A stretch of DNA of 33,163 bases from assembly GCA_022842595.1 (NCBI GenBank), contig JALHPF010000046.1:1-33163 (forward strand), written 5' to 3'. The position numbers and the translations under genes were made by a program. The notes under the pieces were generated by a model that was not told the DNA's origin, did no database searches, and saw only the letters and a list, made by a program, of their open reading frames with translations. Each line of letters opens with the position of its first letter. The first letter of the stretch is position 1. Positions 1 through 8,145 of the stretch are shown here, piece after piece. Source of the stretch: Rubrivivax sp. (lineage in GTDB: Bacteria; Pseudomonadota; Gammaproteobacteria; Burkholderiales; Burkholderiaceae_C).

Positions 1-111
1 TTCCTGGGCACAGCAACGCATATGACGTATGCCATCTTCGGGAAGAGCCGAGTGCGGGAAAGCCGCATGCTCGGATCTGTGAGGGCGAAGCCGAATGGCC
101 TAGCTACTCGA
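1..111 (+). mobile_element. 3' end of a group II intron (domain V and probable domain VI), remnant
   Basis: Positions 45-77 form a typical group II intron domain V. The 5' arm begins GAGCCG, a GAAA-type terminal loop lies near 57-61, and the 3' arm ends CGGATC, giving a stem with a small bulge. The sequence after it (78-111) ends CTACTCGACC, which resembles the 3' end of many bacterial group II introns after domain VI. The rest of the intron lies beyond the left edge or is missing, so the state of its reverse transcriptase is unknown. The short open frame through this stretch is a translation of the ribozyme, not a protein gene. The exact 3' splice site (about 108-111) is inferred. Confidence 0.6.
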
Positions 112-221
112 CCATCAACGGGGCTTGGGCGCCCTAAGTCGGAGGTGTCATGTGCGCCGAGTAAGCAATCCGCAGTCATTGGGAAGACGCAGCCGTTACC
201 GTCGTCAGGTATGTGACAGGT

Positions 222-264
222 CGTAAAGTAAATTGGTGCTGCGCTATGGGCCTCGTACTTTACG
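222..264. repeat. 9-bp perfect inverted repeat upstream of the NHL gene
   Basis: CGTAAAGTA at 222-230 is matched exactly by its reverse complement TACTTTACG at 256-264, with 25 bases between. It lies 74-116 bases before the start codon of the NHL-repeat gene. It could be an operator, an RNA hairpin in the leader, or a leftover terminal repeat of the mobile DNA to its left. The sequence alone does not decide. Confidence 0.45.
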
Positions 265-337
265 TAGGCGGCTGGAGCACATGGCTGTCATGAGGTTCGA
301 CGCCGCAATCGGCTGTCCAACAACAAGGAGACACATC

Positions 338-1540
338 ATGTTCGCACGATGGATTCGCACGGTTGGGTGCGCAACTTTGCCATTGCTGATCGTACCGCTC
401 GCTACAGCACAACTCTCGCCGAAGCCGGGCAACCCGCAACACTTCCAGCGCATGCCCGATGCACCGCAGTTCAAGGTAGATGCCGCCTGGCCACAGGCCC
501 TGCCAAACCAATGGCTGCTGGGTCAGGTGGCTGGCGTGGCCGTAGACCGCCACGACACGATCTGGATCGTTCAGCGGCCCTTGTCTCTGACCCCCGACGA
601 GGCGGGTGCCGCACAGCAGCCGCCCAGGTCCGACTGCTGCTACCCCGCGCCCTCGGTCATGCGCTTTGACCAGCAGGGCCGGCTGCTGCAAGCATGGGGC
701 GGCCCGGCCGACCCCCAATTTCTCACCAGCAGGTGCACGCCGGCCATCGGCTGCGAGTGGCCTACCAACGAACACGGCATCTTCGTTGATCACAACGATA
801 ACGTTTGGATCGCTGGCAACGGCGGAACCAACCACCAAGTGTTGAAGTTCAGCGCGGATGGCACCTTCCTGCTGCAGGTCGGCAAGGCCGGCACTACCGG
901 CGGCAGCAATGCCACCGCAGGTGGCCTGGGCGGAACGCCGCTGCTCGGCCAGCCGGCCGACGTGGAAGTGGATCCCATGAACAACGAGGTATATATCGCA
1001 GACGGCTATCAGAACAAACGTGTGGTGGTGGTGGATGGCCAGACCGGCCTCTACAAGCGCCACTGGGGCGCGTATGGCAACGTCCCCAACGACGCCAACC
1101 CTGGTCCCTACGTGGGCGGGCAGGCGCCAGCAACCCAGTTCCGCAACCCGGTGCACTGCGTGCGCATCGCCAGAGATGGGCTGGTCTACGTCTGCGACCG
1201 AGTGAACAACCGCATCCAGGTATTCCGCAAGAACGGCACGTACGTGAGGGAGTTCTTCACCGATCGCGCCACGCTGGGCAACGGTTCGGTGTGGGACGTG
1301 GACTTTTCCCCCAACGAGCGTTGGATCTACAACCCCGACGGCGAGAACAATGTCATCTGGGTGCTCGAACGCGCCACCGGCGCTTATGGCGACACCTTCG
1401 GCCGCAACGGTCGGTATGCGGGCCAATTCCACTGGGTTCACAACCTGGCCACCGACTCGCGCGGCAACATCTACACGGCTGAAGTGGACACCGGCAAGCG
1501 GCTCCAGCGCTTTGTACCCGCCGGGCGTCGCGCCAATTGA
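338..1540 (+). CDS. secreted NHL-repeat (six-bladed beta-propeller-like) protein
   Basis: A 400-residue protein starting at ATG 338, chosen because AAGGAG (325-330) lies 7 bases upstream and the new N-terminus is a clear Sec signal peptide: charged start, hydrophobic core, likely cleavage after ATA near residue 25. The mature part has repeated NHL-type blades, such as VAVDRHDTIWIVQR, IFVDHNDNVWIAGN, VEVDPMNNEVYIADG, VRIARDGLVYVCDR and LATDSRGNIYTAEV. These propellers resemble the fold of peptidyl-alpha-hydroxyglycine amidating lyase and of many periplasmic binding or sensor proteins. No catalytic assignment is safe here. The stop overlaps the TTG start of the next gene (TTGA), so the two are probably translationally coupled. 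The protein should act in the periplasm or outside the cell. Confidence 0.85.
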   Translation: MFARWIRTVGCATLPLLIVPLATAQLSPKPGNPQHFQRMPDAPQFKVDAAWPQALPNQWLLGQVAGVAVDRHDTIWIVQRPLSLTPDEAGAAQQPPRSDCCYPAPSVMRFDQQGRLLQAWGGPADPQFLTSRCTPAIGCEWPTNEHGIFVDHNDNVWIAGNGGTNHQVLKFSADGTFLLQVGKAGTTGGSNATAGGLGGTPLLGQPADVEVDPMNNEVYIADGYQNKRVVVVDGQTGLYKRHWGAYGNVPNDANPGPYVGGQAPATQFRNPVHCVRIARDGLVYVCDRVNNRIQVFRKNGTYVREFFTDRATLGNGSVWDVDFSPNERWIYNPDGENNVIWVLERATGAYGDTFGRNGRYAGQFHWVHNLATDSRGNIYTAEVDTGKRLQRFVPAGRRAN

Positions 1541-2880
1541 ACGCGCTGGCGGCGCGGGACCCGTGGCCGCGCCGCTTTGTGCTGGCGGTGGCCTTGGCAC
1601 TGCTCGCCTGCATGATGCCGGCGTGGGCGCATGACACGCCGACAGAGACGCGCCTTCACGCCTTTGTTCGCGCAGATGGCGACCGTCTGCACGTGCTGCT
1701 ACGCATGCCGCTGGCCATGTTGATGAACGCCGGGCTGCCCAAACAGGGGCCGGGCTATATTGCACTGAACCACGTGGACGAGGGAATCGCTCGCGCCGTG
1801 CGGTCCATCGACGCGGAGATGCGCTGGTCCGAGGACGGGCGGCCGCTCACACTGGCTGACAGCACTTCACGCATCTCGCTGCCGTCAGACACGTCGTTCG
1901 GTAGCTACGAAAGCGCCCGAGCTCTGATCCACGGCCCCCGCTTGCCAGAGACCAGTTACGTTTTTTGGAATCAGGGCTACCTGGACATGCACCTGGAATA
2001 CCACATCAGCTCGGCGCGCGGGAGCTTCGCAATCGACTTCCGCGTCGCGCCGGCGCTGCGCGACCGAGTGCGTCTGGATCTGCGCTATGGCCTGCCGGGT
2101 GGCGGCGAGCGAGCCTACGAGATCGCCACCGCGCAGGGCCCAGTCCTGCTGGACCCACGCTGGCACCAGGCGGCGTGGAGTTTTGCAGTGGCCGGGTTCG
2201 AACACATTCTCGAAGGCGGCGACCACCTGCTCTTCCTACTTTGCATGGTGCTGCCGTTCCGGCGCGTGGACATGCATCTTGTGGGCGTGGTGAGCGCCTT
2301 CACGGTCGCGCATTCGGTGACGCTCATAGCGGCAGCCTACGGCCTGGCACCGGCAGGTGCGTGGTTCGGCCCGGCGGTGGAAACGCTGATCGCGGCGTCG
2401 ATCTTGTGGATGGCACTGGAGAACGTGCTGCAGCCTGCACTGCGCCGCCGGTGGCTGGCCAGCGCTGGAATCGGACTCGTGCATGGATTCGGCTTCTCGT
2501 TCATGCTGCAGGCGCAGCTGCAGTTCGCGGGGTCCAACCTGCTGGTGTCACTGCTGGCCTTCAACGTGGGCGTGGAGGCGGGCCAACTGCTGGTGGTGAC
2601 GCTCGTATTGGTGGTGATGGCCGGACTGCGCGCGTGGCGACCGGCAGGGGAACAGGCATTAGTAATCGTCGTTTGCGCACTGGCTGGACACACGGCCTGG
2701 CACTGGCTGCTTGAACGTGGCACCGAACTTCAGGCAGCGGTGGAGCCGGGCTCTGGTTGGGTGCTGCAGGCGTTTGCCTCAGTAGCAGTCATAGGTGTCT
2801 TGTCATGGGCCGCCACGCTTGGGATGGCCGCGGTGCGGCGGCGGCCTAGCAAGCTGCCGGGTGACCACATCGGGCCATAG
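1537..2880 (+). CDS. HupE/UreJ-type integral membrane protein
   Basis: A 447-residue protein. The first part carries an N-terminal signal (arginines, then a hydrophobic stretch ending MMPAWA) and a roughly 190-residue extracytoplasmic domain. A multi-spanning membrane half follows, starting with the signature GFEHILEGGDHLLFLLC, followed by HSVTLIAAAYG and VHGFGFSFML. This arrangement matches the HupE/UreJ_2 family. Relatives include proposed nickel or cobalt permeases, but the substrate of this branch is not established. The TTG start at 1537 overlaps the previous stop. No ATG lies close enough to preserve the whole signal peptide, and an ATG at about 1612 would lose it. Coupling to the NHL protein suggests the two work together at the cell envelope, which is inference. 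Confidence 0.85.
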   Translation: MNALAARDPWPRRFVLAVALALLACMMPAWAHDTPTETRLHAFVRADGDRLHVLLRMPLAMLMNAGLPKQGPGYIALNHVDEGIARAVRSIDAEMRWSEDGRPLTLADSTSRISLPSDTSFGSYESARALIHGPRLPETSYVFWNQGYLDMHLEYHISSARGSFAIDFRVAPALRDRVRLDLRYGLPGGGERAYEIATAQGPVLLDPRWHQAAWSFAVAGFEHILEGGDHLLFLLCMVLPFRRVDMHLVGVVSAFTVAHSVTLIAAAYGLAPAGAWFGPAVETLIAASILWMALENVLQPALRRRWLASAGIGLVHGFGFSFMLQAQLQFAGSNLLVSLLAFNVGVEAGQLLVVTLVLVVMAGLRAWRPAGEQALVIVVCALAGHTAWHWLLERGTELQAAVEPGSGWVLQAFASVAVIGVLSWAATLGMAAVRRRPSKLPGDHIGP

Positions 2881-3401
2881 GGGCTGGCGTCGCGATGTTT
2901 GGCCTGGGATGCTGGCGCTGCGCCGGCGTCCGTCGACCGGGGCGGTTCAGGCTGTGCTCCGTGCATAAATTGCCTTGACTGCTGGATTCCGCTCTTCACC
3001 GCATTCGGTTTCCTGCGGTCAAGTCTCAACGTCGGTTCTTCGGCAGGGGCGCCAGCCGGGCGGCTGATGTCTTCGGAGGGTCGACTGCGCCAGGTGGCGA
3101 AAGACTGCTTCCGGGCAGTCCCACTTCAAAGACTGCTCTGCGGCGGTCAACTCGGGAGAGTGGCGGTCATGTTCCGACCCTGAACCGACATCCGCGGCCC
3201 TGAATTCGTCGCCCCAAAGCCGCCGTTCGGCCTCATGAGCAACAGGCCTCTTCGGACTCCTGGCAGCCCTGCGTCTGATCGAGAGAGCGCACGCCCAGTT
3301 AGACGGTGCTGGCTTGCAGCAGCTGCGGGAAGTCCCATCGTCTGACCTACACCTTCTCCTTGTCATCGACGACGAAGGAGTCCAAACCAACGGCGGCGGT
3401 C
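2881..3401. other. gene-free stretch with dispersed-repeat fragments
   Basis: No supported gene in about 520 bases between two genes that converge on it. The piece around 3163-3225 resembles two other places in the window. CCGACCCT...ACCGACAT at 3173-3192 recurs near 12421-12440. The stretch beginning CCTGAATTCGTCGCCCC (3200-3230) resembles 10668-10700. This is best read as decayed intergenic repeat or mobile DNA. Neither strand shows a continuous reading frame with recognisable protein motifs. Confidence 0.5.
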
Positions 3402-4652
3402 TCATCCGGTTTTCTCCTTCAGCTGACCTTCGAGGCTCGCCCCGTGGTGGCGCCTGAGCATCGTGGCCGTGCGCTGCAGCCAGTCCACGACATCGTGGCG
3501 GTGGTAGGGGTGTTCGCTGGCCTCGATGTTGTCGAGGAAGTGCTGGTAGATGAGGGCTTGGCGAGCTGCTGCGACGGGTGCCAGCAGAGCCGCCGCGCGG
3601 TCGACCTCGGCCCGCGGCTGCACGCGCTGCCAGACCTGCGTCCAGTGAAGACGCAATGGGCCCACGAAAGCTGCCGGCACGCGATCCAGGAAGGCCGCCT
3701 GGTCAAGCAGCGGGTGACCGATACCGCTGTCGCCCCAGTCCAGCAGCGTCAGCGAAGTGGATTCGCCGCGGAAGTTGCCGCGATGAAAGTCGCCGTGCAC
3801 GAGGCCCTCGGACAAACCGCAGCCGGCAATGGCAGCGAAACGCTGCGGCAGCCGCTGGACGAATGCCTCAAGGCCACCGCGATCTTCAGCAACCAGCTCG
3901 GCAGCCCGTCGCTCCAGCAGCGTTTCCAGCTTGGCGGTGAACGCCGTGCCGCGCCAATCCGGCAGGCCCAGCGCCGCCAGCTCATCACCACGGCCGAGCC
4001 AGTGCGATTGCAATTCCACTAGCAGGTCGATCATTGCCTTGCAGGTGGACTCATCCGCTTCGTACAGGTCCTCTCCGGCCACTGGCGCCAGCAGCACCCG
4101 TGGGCCGTCCCTGCCCAGCAGTCGCGGCACTGGATGGGACGCCAGCAGGTCGATCACGGTGCCCTCGTGGGCGAAGAAGGGTGGCACGGCCTTCAGCCAG
4201 ACCTCGGAGCCGTCGCTCGTGGGCAGGCGCCACAGGCTGGACAGGTTCCAGGTGCGGATCTGCTCAGGGGCACCGGCCAAGTGCAGGCCGCGGGCCTGCA
4301 GCACCGAACTCGCCCAATCCAGATCGGCCTGCGGGCCGCCGACACGCGCATAGGGCAGGCGCAGCGGGTCGTCGTTGAGCAGTCCCGTCCAGGGCCGCAA
4401 GCCCGCGACGGGCCTCGACACCTGTGCCAGGTACCACACCGCGCCGCCCGGCCCCGCGTCGCGCTCGGCACCGAGCAGGCGAAGCACCGTAACGTGCAGG
4501 CCATCGCGCTGCTGCACCGCACGCACCAGCGGCGCGATGTCGTTCCACCAGGGCGTCGCCACCTCGATGGGCAGCAGTGCACCCAGCACGACCCCGGCCG
4601 CATCCACCAACAACAGCGTGGCTGTTCGGCGCGCGGAGTCGGGACTGTCCAT
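3402..4652 (-). CDS. aminoglycoside phosphotransferase (APH)-fold protein
   Basis: A 416-residue protein with a kinase-like phosphotransferase domain in its C-terminal two thirds. The Brenner-type catalytic loop is HGDFHRGNF at 286-294 and the metal-binding segment LDWGDSGIGHP at 304-314. A plausible ATP-anchoring lysine is in VWLKAV near 154, with a following glutamate at 163. The first roughly 130 residues form a separate domain. The APH family includes antibiotic kinases, but also choline, homoserine and other small-molecule kinases; nothing here points to antibiotic resistance. The substrate is unknown. The gene stands alone, with decayed mobile DNA on both sides. Confidence 0.85.
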   Translation of the reverse strand: MDSPDSARRTATLLLVDAAGVVLGALLPIEVATPWWNDIAPLVRAVQQRDGLHVTVLRLLGAERDAGPGGAVWYLAQVSRPVAGLRPWTGLLNDDPLRLPYARVGGPQADLDWASSVLQARGLHLAGAPEQIRTWNLSSLWRLPTSDGSEVWLKAVPPFFAHEGTVIDLLASHPVPRLLGRDGPRVLLAPVAGEDLYEADESTCKAMIDLLVELQSHWLGRGDELAALGLPDWRGTAFTAKLETLLERRAAELVAEDRGGLEAFVQRLPQRFAAIAGCGLSEGLVHGDFHRGNFRGESTSLTLLDWGDSGIGHPLLDQAAFLDRVPAAFVGPLRLHWTQVWQRVQPRAEVDRAAALLAPVAAARQALIYQHFLDNIEASEHPYHRHDVVDWLQRTATMLRRHHGASLEGQLKEKTG

Positions 4653-4904
4653 GAGGGCGCATTGTCCCGCCTTCCCCGCCTTGGTGAGGAGCGAGCAGCG
4701 GCCATCCTGAACGCGCAGCCCGTCGCTTGAAAGAGCCTTCTCCGACCTTGCGGCTGTGACCGTATCGAGCCTTCAAGAACCGCTCAGCGGACTGCGCCGG
4801 CCGACTGCTGAGTTTCCCGTTGCAGTCGACGGACTCCGAAGCCCCGGTGTGCGAGGGGAAAGAGTCCTTCGGTTGCCGCCCGTGAGTACCAGTAGTCGGT
4901 AGAG
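4653..4904. other. gene-free stretch, nothing recognised
   Basis: This lies between the phosphotransferase start and the intron fragment. No reading frame with recognisable motifs, no tRNA and no clear terminator. A short piece near 4728-4746 (CTTGAAAGAGCCTTCTCC) has a near copy near 8213-8230, so it probably belongs to the repeated intergenic DNA seen elsewhere in the window. Confidence 0.35.
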
Positions 4905-5099
4905 TCGAGATGTGGCGCGGTGGCAACAGGTCCGGTTTGTCTGTTGCCGCCCCTTTCGTCTGGCGGTGCCCGAGTAACCTCGCCGTAGCTCCGTTTCCAC
5001 ATCCCGCTCATCGAACCGGACATGCAGATTTCCCGCATCCGGCTCTCGGACAAGACATCACGCCTTCGCCCACGACCCACCGTGCTTCAGGTTGGCCAT
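4905..5099 (-). mobile_element. 3' end of a group II intron (domain V at 5013-5045), remnant
   Basis: Read on the minus strand, 5045-5013 is a textbook domain V: GAGCCGGATG, a GAAA loop, then CATGTCCGGTTC, giving a near-perfect 33-base hairpin with the conserved AGCCG and CGGTTC ends. The following bases down to about 4905 fit domain VI and the intron 3' end (CACATCTCGACTC). Upstream, only a short piece ending GGSWAKA in translation precedes domain V, and then IS91-type sequence begins. No reverse transcriptase remains. The peptide that can be read through the ribozyme (containing SESRMREICMSGS) is often annotated as a hypothetical protein but is a translation of structural RNA. Confidence 0.75.
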
Positions 5100-5280
5100 G
5101 TGCGCCGCGGTCTGCGACATGCGCCGCGCGCCGCATGAGGGGCTGCAACCTGCGCCGTTGGCAACTGAAGGCTGGCAGCTTGTCGTGGCCGCACTCGCCG
5201 CAGCGCAATCTCGAGAAACCGTGCGCCAGGATGCTGCACTCGAGTTGGGCGCCGAACTCGTCCTTGATGAACCGGCTTGC
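5100..5280 (-). pseudogene. IS91-family transposase N-terminus, frameshifted fragment
   Basis: The minus strand encodes FIKDEFGAQLECSILAHGF and RLRCGECGHDKLPAFSC in one frame (about 5271-5149). It then continues in another frame with CSPSCGARRMSQTAAH (about 5147-5100). Together these are the N-terminal zinc-binding region of IS91-type (Y2/HUH) transposases, with paired CxxC motifs. A frameshift lies near 5148, the catalytic C-terminal part is absent, and the sequence passes directly into a group II intron 3' end. This is a dead chimera of two mobile elements. Confidence 0.7.
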
Positions 5281-5553
5281 ACGGCTGTGTCCTTGGTCGC
5301 GAAGAAGTGTCATCCGTGGCACGTCAGCGCTTGGCGTTCAAGGGTCTGTCCTGCGACGTTCGGAGCCGCAGCCGGCGCCAGAGATCCCCCTCGGCGTGCA
5401 GACGTCCCTGCAGTGAAGCCGGCGGCATCGGGCGCAAGCCGGCGCCGACGACCCTTGCCTGCGCCGGGCGGCAAGAAGTCCCGGCCGGCTTGAGCCCGGT
5501 ACTGCGCGACGCTCAAGTCGGAGCCTGAGTGGTCGATTCCGTCAGGGCAGCTC

Positions 5554-8145
5554 ATGCCGCGCTATCAGGTGCAGCAGTGCTCACGCCAGCGCCCGGATGC
5601 ACCCCTGATGCCCATGCCACCGACCGTCGAAGCGCGCGCCACGTCGCCGTGGCAGGCGTTCGCGCGCCGGGTCCTGTTCGACTATCCGCCGCAGGCGCGG
5701 GTAGCCTGGCTGGCCATCACCGGTGCCGGCGCCGCTGCACTGGGTTGGGCGTCATGGCATCTGGTCTCGATGCCGAAGACGGTTGCCTGGCCCTTGGGGC
5801 TTGCGCTGGGACTGGTGGCGCTGGCCTCCAGTCTGTCGATCAAGCTGCCGCGCTCGACGTATTCACTCAGCATGGGCGACGTGTTCGTGTTCGGGGTGCT
5901 CGCCACTTTCGGGCCGGCGGCGGCCGTGCTCGCGTCCGGCATCGACGCCCTGGCTGGCACTCTGCGCTACAACAAGCGACTGAGTACCCGCCTGGCCACC
6001 CCGGCGGCGGCGCTGGCCGCGATGGCGGTCTGCGCCTGGGCCTTCGAGGCCGTCAAGGCCGCGCTGGCCCGGCACGGACTCGGCCCGGAGTCGGCGACCA
6101 TGGCGGCGCTGGCCCTGGTGGCGCTGCTGCCCTTCGCGCTGTCACTGCTGCCGCTGATGAGCATGACGGCGCTCAAGCGCGGCGAACCGCAGGCACCCCT
6201 GCGATGGCTGGCCGATTCCAGCTGGATGGCGGCCATCTACGTGGCGTCTGCGCTGATCGCCGGACTGGTCCATCTGCAGGCGCAGCGTTTTGGCGGAACC
6301 TCGCTGGTGGTCACGGCCTTGTCGGCGATCGTCATCATGCTGCTGCTGCGCATCGCCGTGCAGCGGCAGGAAGCCGAACGCAGGCGCCAGGAGGCCCAGC
6401 TGACCCAGGCGCAGCACGAAGCCACGCTCAGCCACCAGCGCTTCGCCGCGGCGTTCAGCCATGCCGCCATCGGCATGGTCATCGTCAAGCCGGACGGCAC
6501 CATGCTGCAGGCCAACGAGGCGCTGTGCGCACTGCTGAAGCTGAAGCCTGGCGAAGTGCTCGGCCTGCCCTTCGAAACGCTGCTGGACACGGCCGACACG
6601 CCACTGATGCAGCGCCGCGCCCAGGCCGCGCGGGTCTCGCACGACGATGCCTTCTCGATGGAGGTGCAGGTCAGACGCTGCGATGGCCAGGAGATCTGGG
6701 TGGCCATTCACTGCAGCCAGTACGAGGACCCGGACGGCGGCGGCCAGTGCCTGATCTACCAGTTGCACGACATTACGTCGCGCCATGTCGCCGAGAGCCG
6801 CCTCAACCACATCGCCTACCACGACGGGCTGACCGGCCTGGCCAACCGCCACTGCTTCCACGAAATGCTGGAGGTGGCAGTGGAGAGAACCCGTCTTGAC
6901 CCCGGGCACCGGTTCGCCGTGCTGTACCTGGACCTCGACCGTTTCAAGCTGGTCAACGACAGCCTCGGCCATGACGCTGGCAACGAGTTGCTGCGTGAAG
7001 TCGCGGCCAGACTGCGCGCCAGTCTGCGCCCCGTCGACCTGGTGGCGCGCCTGGGCGGCGACGAATTCGCTGCCCTGGTCGAAGCGGTGGGTGACCCGGA
7101 TGTCGCGCTGCAGCTGGCCGATCGAGTGCTGGACGAACTGAGCCGTCCGACGCGCCTCCTGGGTACCGAGGTCATTCCCGGCGTGAGCGTCGGCATCACC
7201 TTCAGTGACCTCGGTTACCGATCGACCGACGAGATCATGCGTGACGCCGATCTGGCGATGTACGAGGCCAAAGCGGCGGGCCGCGGCCGCGTCGTGCGCT
7301 TCGACAGCTCGATGCACCACAAGGTGGCCGAGAAGCTCGCGCTCGAAACCGACCTGCGGCGCGCCATCAGCGATGGACAGCTGAGCGTGCACTTCCAGCC
7401 GATCTACCAGCTCGAGCCCTACCGGCTCAGCGGTTTCGAGGCCCTCGCACGCTGGGTGCATCCGCAGCGCGGCACCATCAGCCCGGCTGTGTTCATCGCG
7501 CTGGCCGAGGAGTCGGGCCACATCGAGGCGCTGACCGACTGGATCATCGACCACGCAATGGCTCAGCTGACGCGCTGGAAGAGGGGTCGGGCGGGCAGGC
7601 ACCACTTGTGCATGCACGTCAACATCTGCGGCCGCGACCTCACCCGCATCAGCCTAGCCTCCCACGTCGAGCAGGTTCTGCAGCGCCACCAGGCCACGCC
7701 GGGAAGCCTGACGCTGGAGCTGACCGAGACCATGCTGATGGGGCAGCTGGATGTCGCCCTGCACACAATGGCCAGCCTGAGGTCCAGCGGGGTGCGGTTC
7801 TCGATCGATGACTTCGGCACCGGCTACTCGTCGCTGTCGTACCTGGGCCGGCTGCCGATCGACAGCCTGAAGATCGACCGCTCGTTCGTGATGGCCATGC
7901 ACGAGAGCCGGCAGAACCTGGAGATCGTGCGCGCGATGCTGACGCTGGGTCGCACGCTGGGGCACAAGGTGATCGCCGAAGGCATCGAGACGGTGGACCA
8001 ACTGGCGATGCTGCGTGAACTCGGCGTGCACGAGGGGCAGGGCTATCTTCTGTCGCGTCCAATGTCCGCGGACCATGTGGAGGACCTGCTGGCCGCTGCC
8101 GAGTCCATTGCTGATCAGGCCGACGACTCGGGCCTGCGCGCCTGA
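5554..8145 (+). CDS. membrane-anchored PAS-GGDEF-EAL cyclic-di-GMP turnover protein
   Basis: An 863-residue protein from the ATG at 5554. A start at 5608 is also possible, and neither has a strong ribosome site. Residues about 45-285 form a hydrophobic region with several membrane segments, followed by a short charged helix (RQEAERRRQEAQ). A PAS domain spans about 295-420. The GGDEF domain has LGGDEF near 500, so diguanylate cyclase activity is plausible; I see no obvious RxxD inhibitory site at the usual place. The EAL domain begins with FEALARW near 629 and keeps ELTETML, DDFGTGYSSL, LKIDRSF, AEGIET and GQGYLLSRP, the residues needed for phosphodiesterase activity. Both activities could therefore operate, controlled by the membrane or PAS sensor. 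The signal sensed is unknown. Confidence 0.92.
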   Translation: MPRYQVQQCSRQRPDAPLMPMPPTVEARATSPWQAFARRVLFDYPPQARVAWLAITGAGAAALGWASWHLVSMPKTVAWPLGLALGLVALASSLSIKLPRSTYSLSMGDVFVFGVLATFGPAAAVLASGIDALAGTLRYNKRLSTRLATPAAALAAMAVCAWAFEAVKAALARHGLGPESATMAALALVALLPFALSLLPLMSMTALKRGEPQAPLRWLADSSWMAAIYVASALIAGLVHLQAQRFGGTSLVVTALSAIVIMLLLRIAVQRQEAERRRQEAQLTQAQHEATLSHQRFAAAFSHAAIGMVIVKPDGTMLQANEALCALLKLKPGEVLGLPFETLLDTADTPLMQRRAQAARVSHDDAFSMEVQVRRCDGQEIWVAIHCSQYEDPDGGGQCLIYQLHDITSRHVAESRLNHIAYHDGLTGLANRHCFHEMLEVAVERTRLDPGHRFAVLYLDLDRFKLVNDSLGHDAGNELLREVAARLRASLRPVDLVARLGGDEFAALVEAVGDPDVALQLADRVLDELSRPTRLLGTEVIPGVSVGITFSDLGYRSTDEIMRDADLAMYEAKAAGRGRVVRFDSSMHHKVAEKLALETDLRRAISDGQLSVHFQPIYQLEPYRLSGFEALARWVHPQRGTISPAVFIALAEESGHIEALTDWIIDHAMAQLTRWKRGRAGRHHLCMHVNICGRDLTRISLASHVEQVLQRHQATPGSLTLELTETMLMGQLDVALHTMASLRSSGVRFSIDDFGTGYSSLSYLGRLPIDSLKIDRSFVMAMHESRQNLEIVRAMLTLGRTLGHKVIAEGIETVDQLAMLRELGVHEGQGYLLSRPMSADHVEDLLAAAESIADQADDSGLRA

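Noticed and set aside
22..216. A 64-residue open frame at the left edge
   Set aside because: It reads through group II intron domain V and the following DNA, so it is not a protein gene.
260..1765. Long minus-strand open frame across the NHL gene
   Set aside because: It is antisense to a gene with a signal peptide, ribosome site and repeat structure. In this high-GC DNA long shadow frames are expected, and its sequence has no family motifs.
3402..4652. Antibiotic resistance gene
   Set aside because: It has the APH fold only; the N-terminal domain and overall length do not match a known aminoglycoside kinase.
4784..5080. A 98-residue minus-strand open frame containing SESRMREICMSGS
   Set aside because: It is the translation of group II intron domains V and VI, a common false annotation.
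5529..6899. Plus-strand open frame overlapping the start of the GGDEF-EAL gene
   Set aside because: It is in a different frame from the PAS-GGDEF-EAL protein, arginine/glycine-rich and without motifs.
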